64,000 nt of DNA, taken from assembly GCA_030685235.1 (NCBI GenBank), contig MU839174.1:62001-126000 (forward strand), in the 5' to 3' direction. The stretch's first letter is position 1, and the number at the start of each line of letters is the position of its first letter. The position numbers and the translations under genes are program-made. The DNA comes from Copromyces sp. CBS 386.78 (Eukaryota > Ascomycota > Sordariomycetes > Sordariales > Sordariaceae). The notes under the pieces were generated by a model that had not been told where the DNA came from, did no database searches, and saw only the letters and a list, made by a program, of their open reading frames with translations. Shown here piece after piece: positions 1 through 11,129 of this stretch.

Positions 1-274
1 CCTTCTTCATTGTTCACCCAATCACGTCGGTTACATCCCACGATGCGCTTCGGCAGGAGTGCAACCTTTCCCTGAAACGAATACGTAGGTACCTCCCCAA
101 CGGGTACCTATCACACCTCGAGCTCTCGCTCACCTCTGAACATCCCACTTCTGGTAGCTGCCGAAGCTGCTTCAACTGACTTCCTTTGCTCATCCGATCC
201 TACAACGCCAGTCCTGTTATCCCACAAACGGCTCGACTTTTAACATTACAACCTGGAGATTCACACTCCTGGAA
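1..274 (+). promoter_or_regulatory. 5' flank of first NLR gene
   Basis: Gene-free upstream segment of the first NACHT-ankyrin gene. It contains pyrimidine-rich stretches and GTACCTA-type tracts and no clear TATA box. It presumably holds the promoter and 5' UTR of the plus-strand gene starting at 275; no specific site can be assigned. Confidence 0.3.
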
Positions 275-3200
275 ATGAGCCACATTCACCAGAATCGTGC
301 TCGACGGGAAGCCGATGATCCCCCGCTCGAGCACAATACTTCTCGTGGCTTTAGAGGCTTCATCAACAGAATAACTGGCAAGAAGAAACACCTGGTTACG
401 GCGCCCGTCGCCGTCGCCGTCGCCGAGCAACAAATCCGTCAATCTAGCGTTCTCGATCACCGACGGGCGCACCTAATCTCCGGCGAAACCACAGAAATTG
501 ACTCCCAGAATCGGGTAGCGAGTTCTCTTACAGACCAGGAGCAATGCGTCGCAGTCGCGGGCTCAGTGATCGGTCTGAATACTGAAGTTCATAAAGATGA
601 TGTTCTTCCAGCTCTATGCGATAGTCCCGCCGTCCACCAGCAAAGTCGGGCTAGCCCACTTGTCAATAACCCAACAGCATCAACTTCCCAGCTCGGCGAT
701 GAACCCATCTCCGCGAGCGCAAGTGAAACCAGCACAGATTTTGAGCATGGTCCATCACGTAGACCTGTCAAAAATGAAACTTCCGAGGATACCCCGGGTC
801 TTTCCCTATGGGACCGCGCATACAATGCCCTTCAAGAAAGCCACCCGGACTTGGTCAAGGAGTATGACTCGCTGCTGGAAAAAGAGCTCAAGAAATACCA
901 CCCAGGTATGTATGAAACCCTTTTTACGTCTCAAAGATGTACTAACCGTGCTCTCAAGACTCAAAAGCCGTGAAGACATATATCAATATTTCCGAACCGT
1001 CGGTAAACGATCAATTAGCTCAAAACCGTCAATTTGCACGGAAGTCACAACTCGATACAATGATTGCGAGGGGCTTAAATGGCTTTGACCCGGAGAAGAA
1101 GCCTAACCGAGACTTCATACCGCGGGAGAAGATTGACCAAGCTGCCAAGCTGGCCATCGCGGTCAAAGAATTCATTGAGCAGGCTGTCAAGGGGTCCCCC
1201 GAAGCTTCCATGGCATGGGCAGGGGTGTGCATTATACTTCCCCTCCTTACAAATCCCACCATCGCCGACGAAGCTAACAAGGACGGATTCGTGATTGTCG
1301 CTTCTCGGATGAGCTTCTGGTCCGCAATGGAACGGCAGATACTTCGGCATGGTGGAGGATCCTCTACTTCACCCGCTCTGATGGCGGAAGTTGAGAATCA
1401 CTTTGTGACTCTGTATCGCCACATGCTCGAGTTCCAGATTCGGACTGTCCTTCGATTTCATCGACAGGGGTGGAAACGCTACTTGGAAGATGTCTGCTCG
1501 CCCGTCATTTGGACGGAAATCATTGAAGCCATTACTAAACAGGAAAGCATCTTCAATCGGGACCTGCAAAATATCCACAACATCAACACATCAGCTAAGC
1601 ATTCACTAGCAATGGCTGATCAAAACAAGTCATCGATGGGATTGCAGAGTATCATTCGGGATGTTGCAGAAGACATTCACAAACTTGTGACTGAAAAGGA
1701 AAAAGAATGTCTGCAACTTTTCCGTCTCACCAAAAACAGCAAGGACGTCACCTACGAATGGTATAAGAGCCGTGTTGAGGACAGAGTGGCAAACACTTGC
1801 AAATGGGTCCTTCAACATCAAAACTTCCAAACATGGCTAGCTGCAGAGTCGGGACCGCTTCTGATATCGGCAGACCCTGGATGCGGAAAGTCTGTCTTGT
1901 CAAAGTATCTTGTCGATGGCTTTTTCCCAGAGGCTCCGAGTACAAGTTCCGCCGCTGTCTGTTACTTCTTCTTTAAAGACGGCGATCAGAATAGCGCCCG
2001 ACAGGCACTCTGCGCTCTTCTTCATCAGTTGTTTTCCCAAAGGAGGCATCTCGTCAAACATGCTATGAAACAATGCGAAGAAGATGGCAGAGGTATCATC
2101 AACTCGACGGATTCCTTGTGGAAAGTACTTGCGCAAGCTGTACAAGACAAGGATGCAGGTCCAATCATCTTGGTACTGGACGCTATGGACGAATGCATCG
2201 AAATTGAGTGCCGGGATCTATTACGCAGGGTTAGCAATCTGTTTCGCTCGAACTGGCCATATAGCTCCGGGCCAGGCAGGCTCAAAATCCTCCTCACTAG
2301 CCGCCCCTACGACCACATCGTGGACGAGTTCCACGCTCTTACTAACTGGCTTCCCTACGTTCGGATTCCTGGAGAAGCAAGTTCCGATATGATCAGTGAG
2401 GAGATCAACCACGTTATCAGGGTTCGAGTCGAGCAGTTTGCCAGCAAGCAGAAACTTCGGCCCAATGTCAAAGAAGCACTCCAGGACCAACTACTTGCCA
2501 TTGAGCATCGCACATATCTTTGGATTTATCTAGTATTCGACTACTTGGAGGACGCAAATCTCAAGAAGACACCAAAAGGGGTTGTCGATGCCATGAAAAA
2601 CCTTCCCAGGAACGTTAACGAAGCGTACGAGCGGATTCTCAGCAGGTCGAGGGACCAGGCAATGGCTCGAAAAGCCCTATACATCATACTTGCCGCTTAT
2701 CGACCGTTGACCGTCTCGGAGATGAACATCGCCGTTAACATTGACCCTACGTTGGAATCGCTCGAAGAACTGGACGAGGATGATGTCGACTTTGAGAAAC
2801 GTCTGAGAAGTAGTTGCGGATTGTTCATTTCCGTCCACCATGGCAATGTTTATTTCTTGCACCAAACAGCCCGAGAGTTCCTGCTCTCTGCAACCAATGC
2901 CGACGACCAGCCAAAACGTTCGGATCAGCCAGTATGGAAAAACACCTTCCGCATGCCAGAAGCACATCATGAACTCCTCAGCTGTTGCGTTGTCTATATG
3001 AAGCTCACGGACGGAGACGGTAGTCTACTTAAAGGACCAGATGGTGTCACAAATCGTGATTTATTTTGGGACTATTCAGCCTTACACTGGCTCCGCCATC
3101 TTGAAGATGCTGGCGACATACCGTGCGACGGCGTGGTGGGACGTTTACTGCCTCGATGTAAGGTGCATTCTGAGGGACTCGCGGCTACTTCTAACATGGT

Positions 3201-4674
3201 TCGGATCTTCGAAGAGTGGAGGAGTCTCTGCAAATATGATTCACCTCTTCAAGTAGCGTCGAACTGCAATTCAGAGACAACTGTCACTTGGCTACTCCGT
3301 CTCGACCATCTTGACGTTGAGAGAGAGCGTGATGACGGGCGGTGGCCGTCAATCCAATTGGCCATTATGGCAGGCTATCTAAATTCACCAGGGCATGAGT
3401 ACAAAGTTCTCAAAAATCTGCTCAATACATTCCCTCATGCTGCGGAAGAGTTGGGAATGAATCCTTTTCCATATATCGAAAGAGCATGTGTTCCCTTCGA
3501 CACTGCTAAACTTAGACCGCCGTCGCAACCTGCGCTGATATTGTTGGTTTCCCATGGGCTGTTGAAAAATACCTCCACCAGGAAAGAACTTGGTGTTCGG
3601 CTGTTACAAAGTGCTATACACAGCAATATACCGGGTAACGTATCGCTACTGCTGGACAACGGTCTTCAGGAACTTATAAATTCGTTCACGCTCCAACCCT
3701 ATTCGACGGTGTGGCATACCCCACTGATGTGCGCCGTTTGGTACAGACGTACGCTCATCATAACCCTTTTGTTGGACCGAGGTGCCAACATAGAATTAGG
3801 GACAAGTCGCGGAGAAACACCTCTTCAGTTGGTATCCCGGTACAATTCTGGTCATCCAATAGCACGCCTACTTGTTGATCGGGGCGCTGATATTGACGCC
3901 GTCGATGACGCTTCCCGAACACCGCTACACATGGCTGCAATACACCGACGAAAAAGTATTGTGCAATTATTACTCGATCGTGGCGCCCAAACTGAGTTGG
4001 CAGATTATATAGGAGAGACTGCTTTATATCTTGCTGCTTCGAAAGGACACTCTGGTATAGTACGGATGCTGCTGGAGGCGGGAGCGCGCTGGGAGGTCAC
4101 ACAGGCTCAGGGCCTCACCCCCCTGAAAACAGCCGCCCGGAATGGACATGTAGATGTGATGAAGCTGCTGCTTGACCATGGAGCCAATATTCAGGATATT
4201 CTTGATGATTTCGGCGTCATACTATCTGCAAGTGTCAAGGAATGGATGCTAGCTTCAGAGTCGAAAGGGGATCTAAGACGCTTGAGCCCCTTGACGACCA
4301 TCCGATGGCTCCTTGAACAAGCCGCCAGTGTCCGAGCAAAGGACACAACGACAGAGACCCTTCTGAATCAGGTCGTTTGGAATGATGAAACCGCAATTGC
4401 TGATCTGGTTCACGACTACTCGCTAAACCTGGAGAATGGTTTTGCAAAACGGAAACCAATTTTCAAGGGGTTAGGAGGTTCCAATGGCGTCAGGCGAAAA
4501 AAATCTCGGCAATATAAGAAACAGTTAAAAAATTTCGAGCGGCGAGTTGTGGGAAAGTATGAGGCGATCTTCCAGTTACTTGCTGAGCACGGCATCGATC
4601 TCGAGGAACTCGAGTGGAAGAAGTATGGCGTTGTGGTACCGATTAGTTGGCTGTTTGGCGAGGAAGGAGAGTAG
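275..4674 (+). CDS. NLR-like NACHT-ankyrin receptor (STAND NTPase), paralogue 1
   Basis: Fungal NLR-like signalling ATPase, 1,448 aa from two exons (275-905 and 959-4674). The 53-nt intron has a GTATGT donor, an ACTAAC branch site and an AAG acceptor, and splices in phase to give ...HPG/DSKAV.... Order of parts: a low-complexity basic N-terminus with a Val-Ala run; a NACHT_N-type helical domain (LWDRAYNALQ near residue 182, then the SPEASMAWAGV helix); NACHT NTPase with Walker A at about 516-522 (DPGCGKS) and Walker B at 615-622 (LVLDAMDE); the LLTSRPY sensor-like motif; a winged-helix region ending FLHQTAREFLLS; then about five ankyrin repeats (about 1130-1290) with TPLHMAA cores and a C-terminal tail ending HGIDLEELE...WLFGE. 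Proteins of this class are known in fungi as candidate allorecognition or immune sensors; this role is inferred here. The gene is a full-length paralogue of its downstream neighbour. Confidence 0.9.
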
Positions 4675-5921
4675 GTAATGTCTGACAGCTCTATTATAGC
4701 TTTTCCGCGAGAATAAGAACCTTTTTTTCTTCTTTTATCTTCGCCTTGACGCCCCTTGATCTCACCCAATTTTTTCTTGGTTGGATACAGGAACACATGC
4801 AGGCCTCTCGACATAACAGGAGGTGCTGAAGACCCCGAGCCGAAGGTATCAGCTGACTGACCGACTAGGTAAAAGGAAAATATTCTGCCATACAAAACCA
4901 AGACGCTGTCCAGCGTCTTCGTCTGGTCTCAAATGGGTTGATTGTGGATCTGCTAAAGAAGCATAGCGAAACAAGGATGTGAAACTCGACGCCGGAATAC
5001 CGTCAATGACAAAAATGGGCCTGTAAACGGGAGTGGTTTGAACCAGAAGAAGTGCCACTTCAAGACCGCCATGTGAGGTGGACTTCCAGGGGCCGCTTGC
5101 AAAGCCTTGCCTTGTTGACTCAGACTGTTCTTTGATGAGCTGAGGAAGCTGGAAAAGAACAGACGACACCATGTTAAATTCGGGGGTGCCCGAGAACACT
5201 CTGATGCTAAAAACTCATTGGATATCACGGATGAGGCCGCTCTCCTCTGGCAGAGTGAAGAATAATCGGGACTTTCCTTTTTTTTTTCTTTTTTTTTTTG
5301 CGTGTGTCTGGGACATGACAACAGCTGATGGAGCGAGTCTGCGATGGACATACCCGTTTCTGCCAATGGTGCTTACCATGCAGGGACGTGTTTGGGATTC
5401 ACGGGCAAGTACAACTCAATTTGAGTTTGTCTATTGCTTCGATGTGCTCGAACCACCACTACCAGGAGGCACTGCAGGCAAGATAATTCGGCCAGGCAAG
5501 CCAGGGTCAATCGACACAGTGCTGGGAGGAAGTTGGGAACCGGTGCTGGCTGCCGCTGCAGGTTACCGTTCTGGTTCCGCGATTTATTCTGTTCTGATAG
5601 GCAGTTGCACTCTGTTAAGTTGGCGCTTAAAGAACGAAGCCACACGGTAGTGACGCTACATCATTTGGGCACCAATGATGTTTGAAGGCGGCGGTGATTT
5701 GATGGGAGCGTTGCCCCGCTCGTAGGATGCATTCTCAACGTCGTATCGAGAGGAGGAAGATGACGGACCGGGGAAGGCGTCCTCTTGCCTTTGGGTCTTG
5801 CCCCTTGGCTCGTAAGGCGTTGCCTGCGTCTTTGGTTTTCTTTACAGCTTTGCCGTCAGTCTCTTGAAACGCTCCTTCCTCAAAGGCCTCAGAGGGCTGT
5901 GACTTCCATCACAAGGACACG
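4675..5921. other. Intergenic stretch between the two NLR genes
   Basis: About 1.25 kb with no convincing gene. Short overlapping open frames on both strands lack recognisable domains, and one includes a Phe-rich run encoded by a poly-T tract near 5280. It should hold the 3' UTR of the first NLR and the promoter of the second. Confidence 0.5.
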
Positions 5922-8900
5922 ATGGGTCTGAGAGATGTCCGAAAGTTGTTACGGCGGGAAGCCGCACATCCTGCAGCAGGGGATGCCAAGCCTTCCAACT
6001 TCGACGCTGAAACGGCAACAACGACCAGGCTCTTCAGTAAACTGCGGCAACGGAAGCATGAAAAGCTGGAGAAGAAGGCACAATCACGTCTACCGCCCGA
6101 CAAAATTGTGTGCAAAGGAACTGAGTGCGGAACTGAGGAACCTTCTCCCGAACCACAACCAGGACAGCGACCATCGACTAGCAACCCCACGAAAATAGAT
6201 GCTAAATGCCCAGCAGTCGACACATGCGCAGCCGACAGCCCATCCTATAAGCCATCACTTTGGGACCGCGCCTATGACACGCTGCGCAAGGACAATGCTC
6301 AACTGCTGGAAGAATATGAGACTCTGGTTTCAAGAGAAGTCCAGTCATCTGGTATGAACTTCCTGCCCTTCCCCGCTTTTCCTGTAGGTTTGTGGCCATG
6401 GTACTGACTGGGAACCTAAGATCCTGCCTCTAATTATGTCTACCACCCAGAGTCACGAAAGTCGCCCGAGCCAACGACGCCCCTTCCTAATGATTCACCT
6501 CGACTTCGCCGTCTTCAACTGGACAAGATCATCGACCAAGGGCTGAGGAGGACTGACGGGAGGGTGGCGGGATGTGTGGACAGCAGCGCCCTTGCAAGCA
6601 CGGCAGAGTTCCTCAGCTCGATCAAAGGATTCATTACCCAAGCCGTGAGCGCGTCCCCCGAAGCATCAGTAGCCTGGGCCGCCGTATGTCTGGTTCTCCC
6701 ACTCCTCACCAATCATGTCGACGCTGAGGAGGCCAACCGCGAAGGCTTCACATATACCATTCACAGGATGGACCACTACTCCGCCCTCGAGCCGTTGGTC
6801 TTCGAACGGGACGGCCACTTGAATCCGTTTTTAAGGGCGGCGATAGAGAAGCGTTTTGAGACACTCTACAGCACCCTGCTGGAGTTTCAGATTCGCACAG
6901 CTCTACGGCTCCATGAACGTACTGCCAAGACGTTCGTCAAAGAGACCTTCAACCCAAACGCGTGGAAGGAGTTGCAGGCCAACATCGAGAAGGCTGAAGC
7001 TCTATTGAACCAAGATCTGGAGCAAGTCACCAGCTCTGCTCTCCTTCTAGAAGCCAAAAAGCGCAACGACTTGAGCAAACAGCACGCCGCAAACTTGGAA
7101 AAGCTTTTGCTACCCTTACGCGACACCACAACAAAGATCGCCAACACGACCGAAAAACAGTTGCACACCGAACACGAAATTTTGGCAGCCGTCACCGAGC
7201 AGTCCAAGTTCCAGCAAGCTGAAGCACAGCGGAAGGACAAGCAGAAGATGTCGGATGAGGAAATAAAGTGTCTTGCGTATCTACGCTTAACCGTCACGGA
7301 TACCTACGAAACGACCAAGGATAGAGTTGAGGACCACGTGGAAGGTACTTGCCACTGGGTTGTTCGACAGCCCAGCTTTTGCCAGTGGATGGAACAAGAT
7401 TCTGGGCCTCTCCTGATTACAGCAGACCCCGGATGTGGAAAATCCGTTCTGACCAAGTACTTGGTGGATCACCATCTTCCACGGAAGTCAGCCACTATTT
7501 GCTACTTTTTCTTCAAAGAACCCCATCAAACCAAGATCCATCAAGCATTATGCGCCATCCTTCATCAGCTCTTTACTAAAAGTCCGACATTGCTCAAGAA
7601 GCATGCCATGGATCGACTCCTAAAAGATCACAAGGGCCTTGTCAATACCCCTTCGTCGCTTTGGACCATTTTTTGGCAGGCTGTGTGCGATCCTGAAGCT
7701 GGTCCCATTACAGTTGTCATGGACGCGCTCGATGAGTGTGATCCCTCTGACCTCGAACATTTCTTGATCCCATATCTTCGAAAAAGCATGGCAAAGTCAG
7801 TCAACGCCAAGTTTCTCTTCACGACCCGCCCTTATAAATCCATTACCTCCCAATTTGGCCGCCTGAAAGATTCCGTTCCGTCATATGTTCGCATTTTGGG
7901 CGAGGATCAATGCGAGGATATCAGTAAAGAGGTCAACCTTGTCATTGAACATCGTGTGGAAGAGTTTGCCAAAGAAAACGAGATACACATTGATCTGAAG
8001 AGAAAACTTCGCAACATGCTGCTCGCAATTGAACATCGCACATATCTTTGGGTAGCCCTTCTTTTTGACGACTTGCGGTATCAGTCTTTGAAAAAGACGA
8101 CGGACGGCATCGAAGCTGCTATCAGAACGTTGCCCACGACTGTAAACGAGGCATACGAAAAGCTTCTAAGCAGATCGACGGAGCATTCAACCGTTCGCAG
8201 AGCCCTATCTTTTATTATTGCGGCTGAACGACCGTTGACTGTCGCCGAGATGAAGGTCGCACTCAACGTCCGTGCCGGTATTTTACCGAAAGATGATCAT
8301 GAATCCGAGGATGATTTCAGGGGGCGCCTCCGTCAATTGTGTGGCCTCTTTGTCTCCTTCTATAAAGATAAAGTCTACTTCTTCCACCAAACAGCCCGAG
8401 AGTTTCTCTTATCACACCCCCAGGCTGAGAACTCGGTACTCCTTTGTCAGGACAACGTTGACACACAATGGCGATCTTCAATCTCTATCCCCCAAGCACA
8501 CGTCGAGTTGGCTCACGCTTGCGCACAATATCTGTACATGCTCAGGAGGGATGGCTTCTACGATCTTCACCATAAATTTAGAGAATTGGACACTATTCCT
8601 TTCCACATGTATGCGGCTACATCCTGGCGGAGTCATTATCGTCTGAGCAACGGAAATGTCGATGAGGATGCAGAGTTTCGAACGGCGGCAGTCTCAATCT
8701 GTGATCCTCGAGCAACTGGATTCGATTATATTATAGCCCTGAGATACTCGTATGTCCTCTGTAGCCGGGAAATGTTTTCAACACCCCTCCGAGTTGCGTC
8801 ATATCTAAACATTAATGCGGCTGTGCAAGATCTTCTCGCAACGGGAATTGACATGGAGATTGAGCAGCATGGAGGAGGTGGTGAATGGCCAGCAGTACAG

Positions 8901-10661
8901 ATTGCCGCTGCGCATGGCTGTTATGACATTGCGTTGTTGCTCCTAAGCCACTTACCTCCTAATGCAACGGAAAGGATGGGCGCCCAGCCGATCGAGCGGA
9001 TGTACTCTCCGGGTTGGAGCCCGTTTGGCCCTCATTCTCTTCATTATCCTCATCAAGATCTTGCTGACAATGATCAATCTGGTTATGAACGTATGCTACT
9101 CTTTCTTCTCAACAATCGCCTCTTGAACCAGCCATGGAAGGAGGATTGGCCAGGTTGCGCACTGCTCGAGGGACTCGCACATTGGGGATATAATGACTAC
9201 ATCGACATGGTCTTGAAGAAATGCGAGGGGCATACAATCGAACAGCGACTCCACGACATAGCCCTTGCGGTTTATCGCGCAGTCGGAGCAGGACAAAAGC
9301 AGACTATCAATATGCTGTTGGATTATGGGGATGATATTGTGGAAGCGAGCAGTGCGGAAAGCGACAAACCTCTAGATACAGTTGGCTTTCGGGGAAGTCA
9401 TGTCATTCTGCGGACACGCATCAAGAATGGGAGGACAAGTGCTCATCTGGCGCTTAAAATGGCGCTTGAAATGGCGCTTGAAAGAGGTGCTTCAGAGCTT
9501 CTGCAGCTGCTAATAGGTCGAGGGGCCTGCGTGGAAGAAGTGGATTGCATCGGCGGTCGAGGTCTTCTACATTATCTTGTTGATGGCCGTTCAAGCGATG
9601 TATCTGAAATCGTGCAACTCTCTCTAAATAGAGGCGCCGATATAAACGCTGCGGTTAGTTTGAGGTATCCTGATCGGCGTTATCGTGGCAAAACTCCTCT
9701 ACATTGCGCCGTGAGGTCTACGAGCTGGAATGAAAGAACTGTACGACTCCTTTTGGACAAAGGCGCCGATCTCAAAGCCGCGGATGCTAAGGGTCGAACT
9801 GCTTTCCATGTGGCGGTCCAGGACAGCGACCCTCAAGCCGCACGGCTTCTTCTGGAGAATGGTGCGGAACTCGAATCCACATTCAATTTTGGCAGGACTG
9901 CCTTGCACATGGCCTCTTACCGCAGTAATGAGAACATGTCACTGATGTTGATTGACAAAGGTGCTAATATTAAGGCAACTGATGAATGGGGTTGGACCCC
10001 TTTACATGCAGCTTCTGGTTCAGAAAGGCTACATTCAGGGCAGAAGGATGTTATACGGGTGTTGCTCTATTTTGGAGCTGATATCGAAGCCCGCGACATT
10101 CGTGGAATGACACCTTTGTGCACGGCTGTCTTAGTAGGACATCTGGGCATAGCCAACTTCCTGCTTGACAGCGGAGCAGATCTTATGATTATTTTTGAAG
10201 CTTTTGACGCAATCTTTACCCATACTATCACTTCATGGCTAAGCATAGTATCAACAAAGCGCCACTTCGTCCTACAATATGAAGGCGCTGAGGCGTTGGG
10301 AAGTTTGTGTTGGTGGTTCCAAAAATCGGCGCTCATTCAGCACCCAACTATGAGCTTTCAAATCCTTCTGGATCAGTTTTGTCGAGATCATGTGGATGAG
10401 GTTTTCGACCTTCTGCAGCACTACGACTATTTCATATCGGTTAGGGAACTCGCACTGTCACGTCTAAGTCGATTTCACCTGACGAGGATCAAATACGTTC
10501 TCGACACGTACACACTTCTCTTCCAGTCTTTTACTCAGCACGGGATCAACCTCAAGGAGATCGAGGAACGTGCGTGGAAAGAGTGCGGTGTCGCGGTACC
10601 TAGCTATTGGCTATACGGCGAAGACATGAGGTTCTACAACTTTGACGACGCACAGCGCTGA
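5922..10661 (+). CDS. NLR-like NACHT-ankyrin receptor (STAND NTPase), paralogue 2
   Basis: Second tandem NLR-like protein, 1,546 aa, exons 5922-6351 and 6451-10661. The 99-nt intron (GTATGA donor, CCCAG acceptor) lies at the same place as in the first gene, just after the LWDRAYDTLR helix, and is in the same phase (after one base). NACHT_N continues with SPEASVAWAAV. Walker A is at about 469-475 (DPGCGKS), Walker B at 565-572 (VVMDALDE), followed by FTTRPY and FFHQTAREFLLS. The middle region is long and helical, with degenerate repeat-like units. Clear ankyrin repeats (TPLHCAV, TAFHVAV, TALHMAS, TPLHAAS, TPLCTAV) span about 1225-1390. The C-terminus repeats the paralogue's tail signature (HGINLKEIE...WLYGED). 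A short in-frame ATGGCGCTTGAA duplication near 9455-9485 encodes a MALEMALE run. Function in non-self recognition is inferred from family and architecture only. Confidence 0.9.
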
Positions 10662-11129
10662 CAAGGACTGATTCATCCCTTACCATACATAGCAGGTTGT
10701 TGTAACCTTGTTCTCAATTCTATTTTCATGCACTGTTCTTCTTGACCTTGAGTCAAATTGCAATTTCACAAATCACAAGCTACCTTATGTAGCGCAGCAT
10801 ATTTATTCCTCACGGGTGGGCAAGGCCAGCAGGCAGACTTGGATCCAATGATATATCTGTAGGTAGCGATCAACACGAGTTTACAATCCAAATGCTGAGT
10901 TGTTTGTTAGCTGGTTACTCCTCGGGGTGGGAATTATTTAGTTCGTCCCGAACGCCTGAAAACCTGAAATGGTTACACCCACGCACGTATCGATTGATAG
11001 TATGCCTTTGGTTTCCTTGATCATAATAACCTTGTAGTTCCAAACAAATTCCCATTTCATTTAATTTCAGTTATCGTTAATCATCCACGCCCACACAGCT
11101 CCAAGTTTCCCTTCTCGGTGTGTATCTTC
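10662..11129. other. Convergent intergenic region
   Basis: Gap of 468 bp between the plus-strand NLR and the minus-strand hydrolase, so both 3' UTRs lie here. It is AT-rich with no coding signal. Confidence 0.5.

Noticed and set aside
275..10661. Possible prion-type amyloid motif at the NLR N-termini
   Set aside because: Inspected for HET-s, sigma or PP-type short motifs; the N-termini instead run into NACHT_N helices and show no such repeat.
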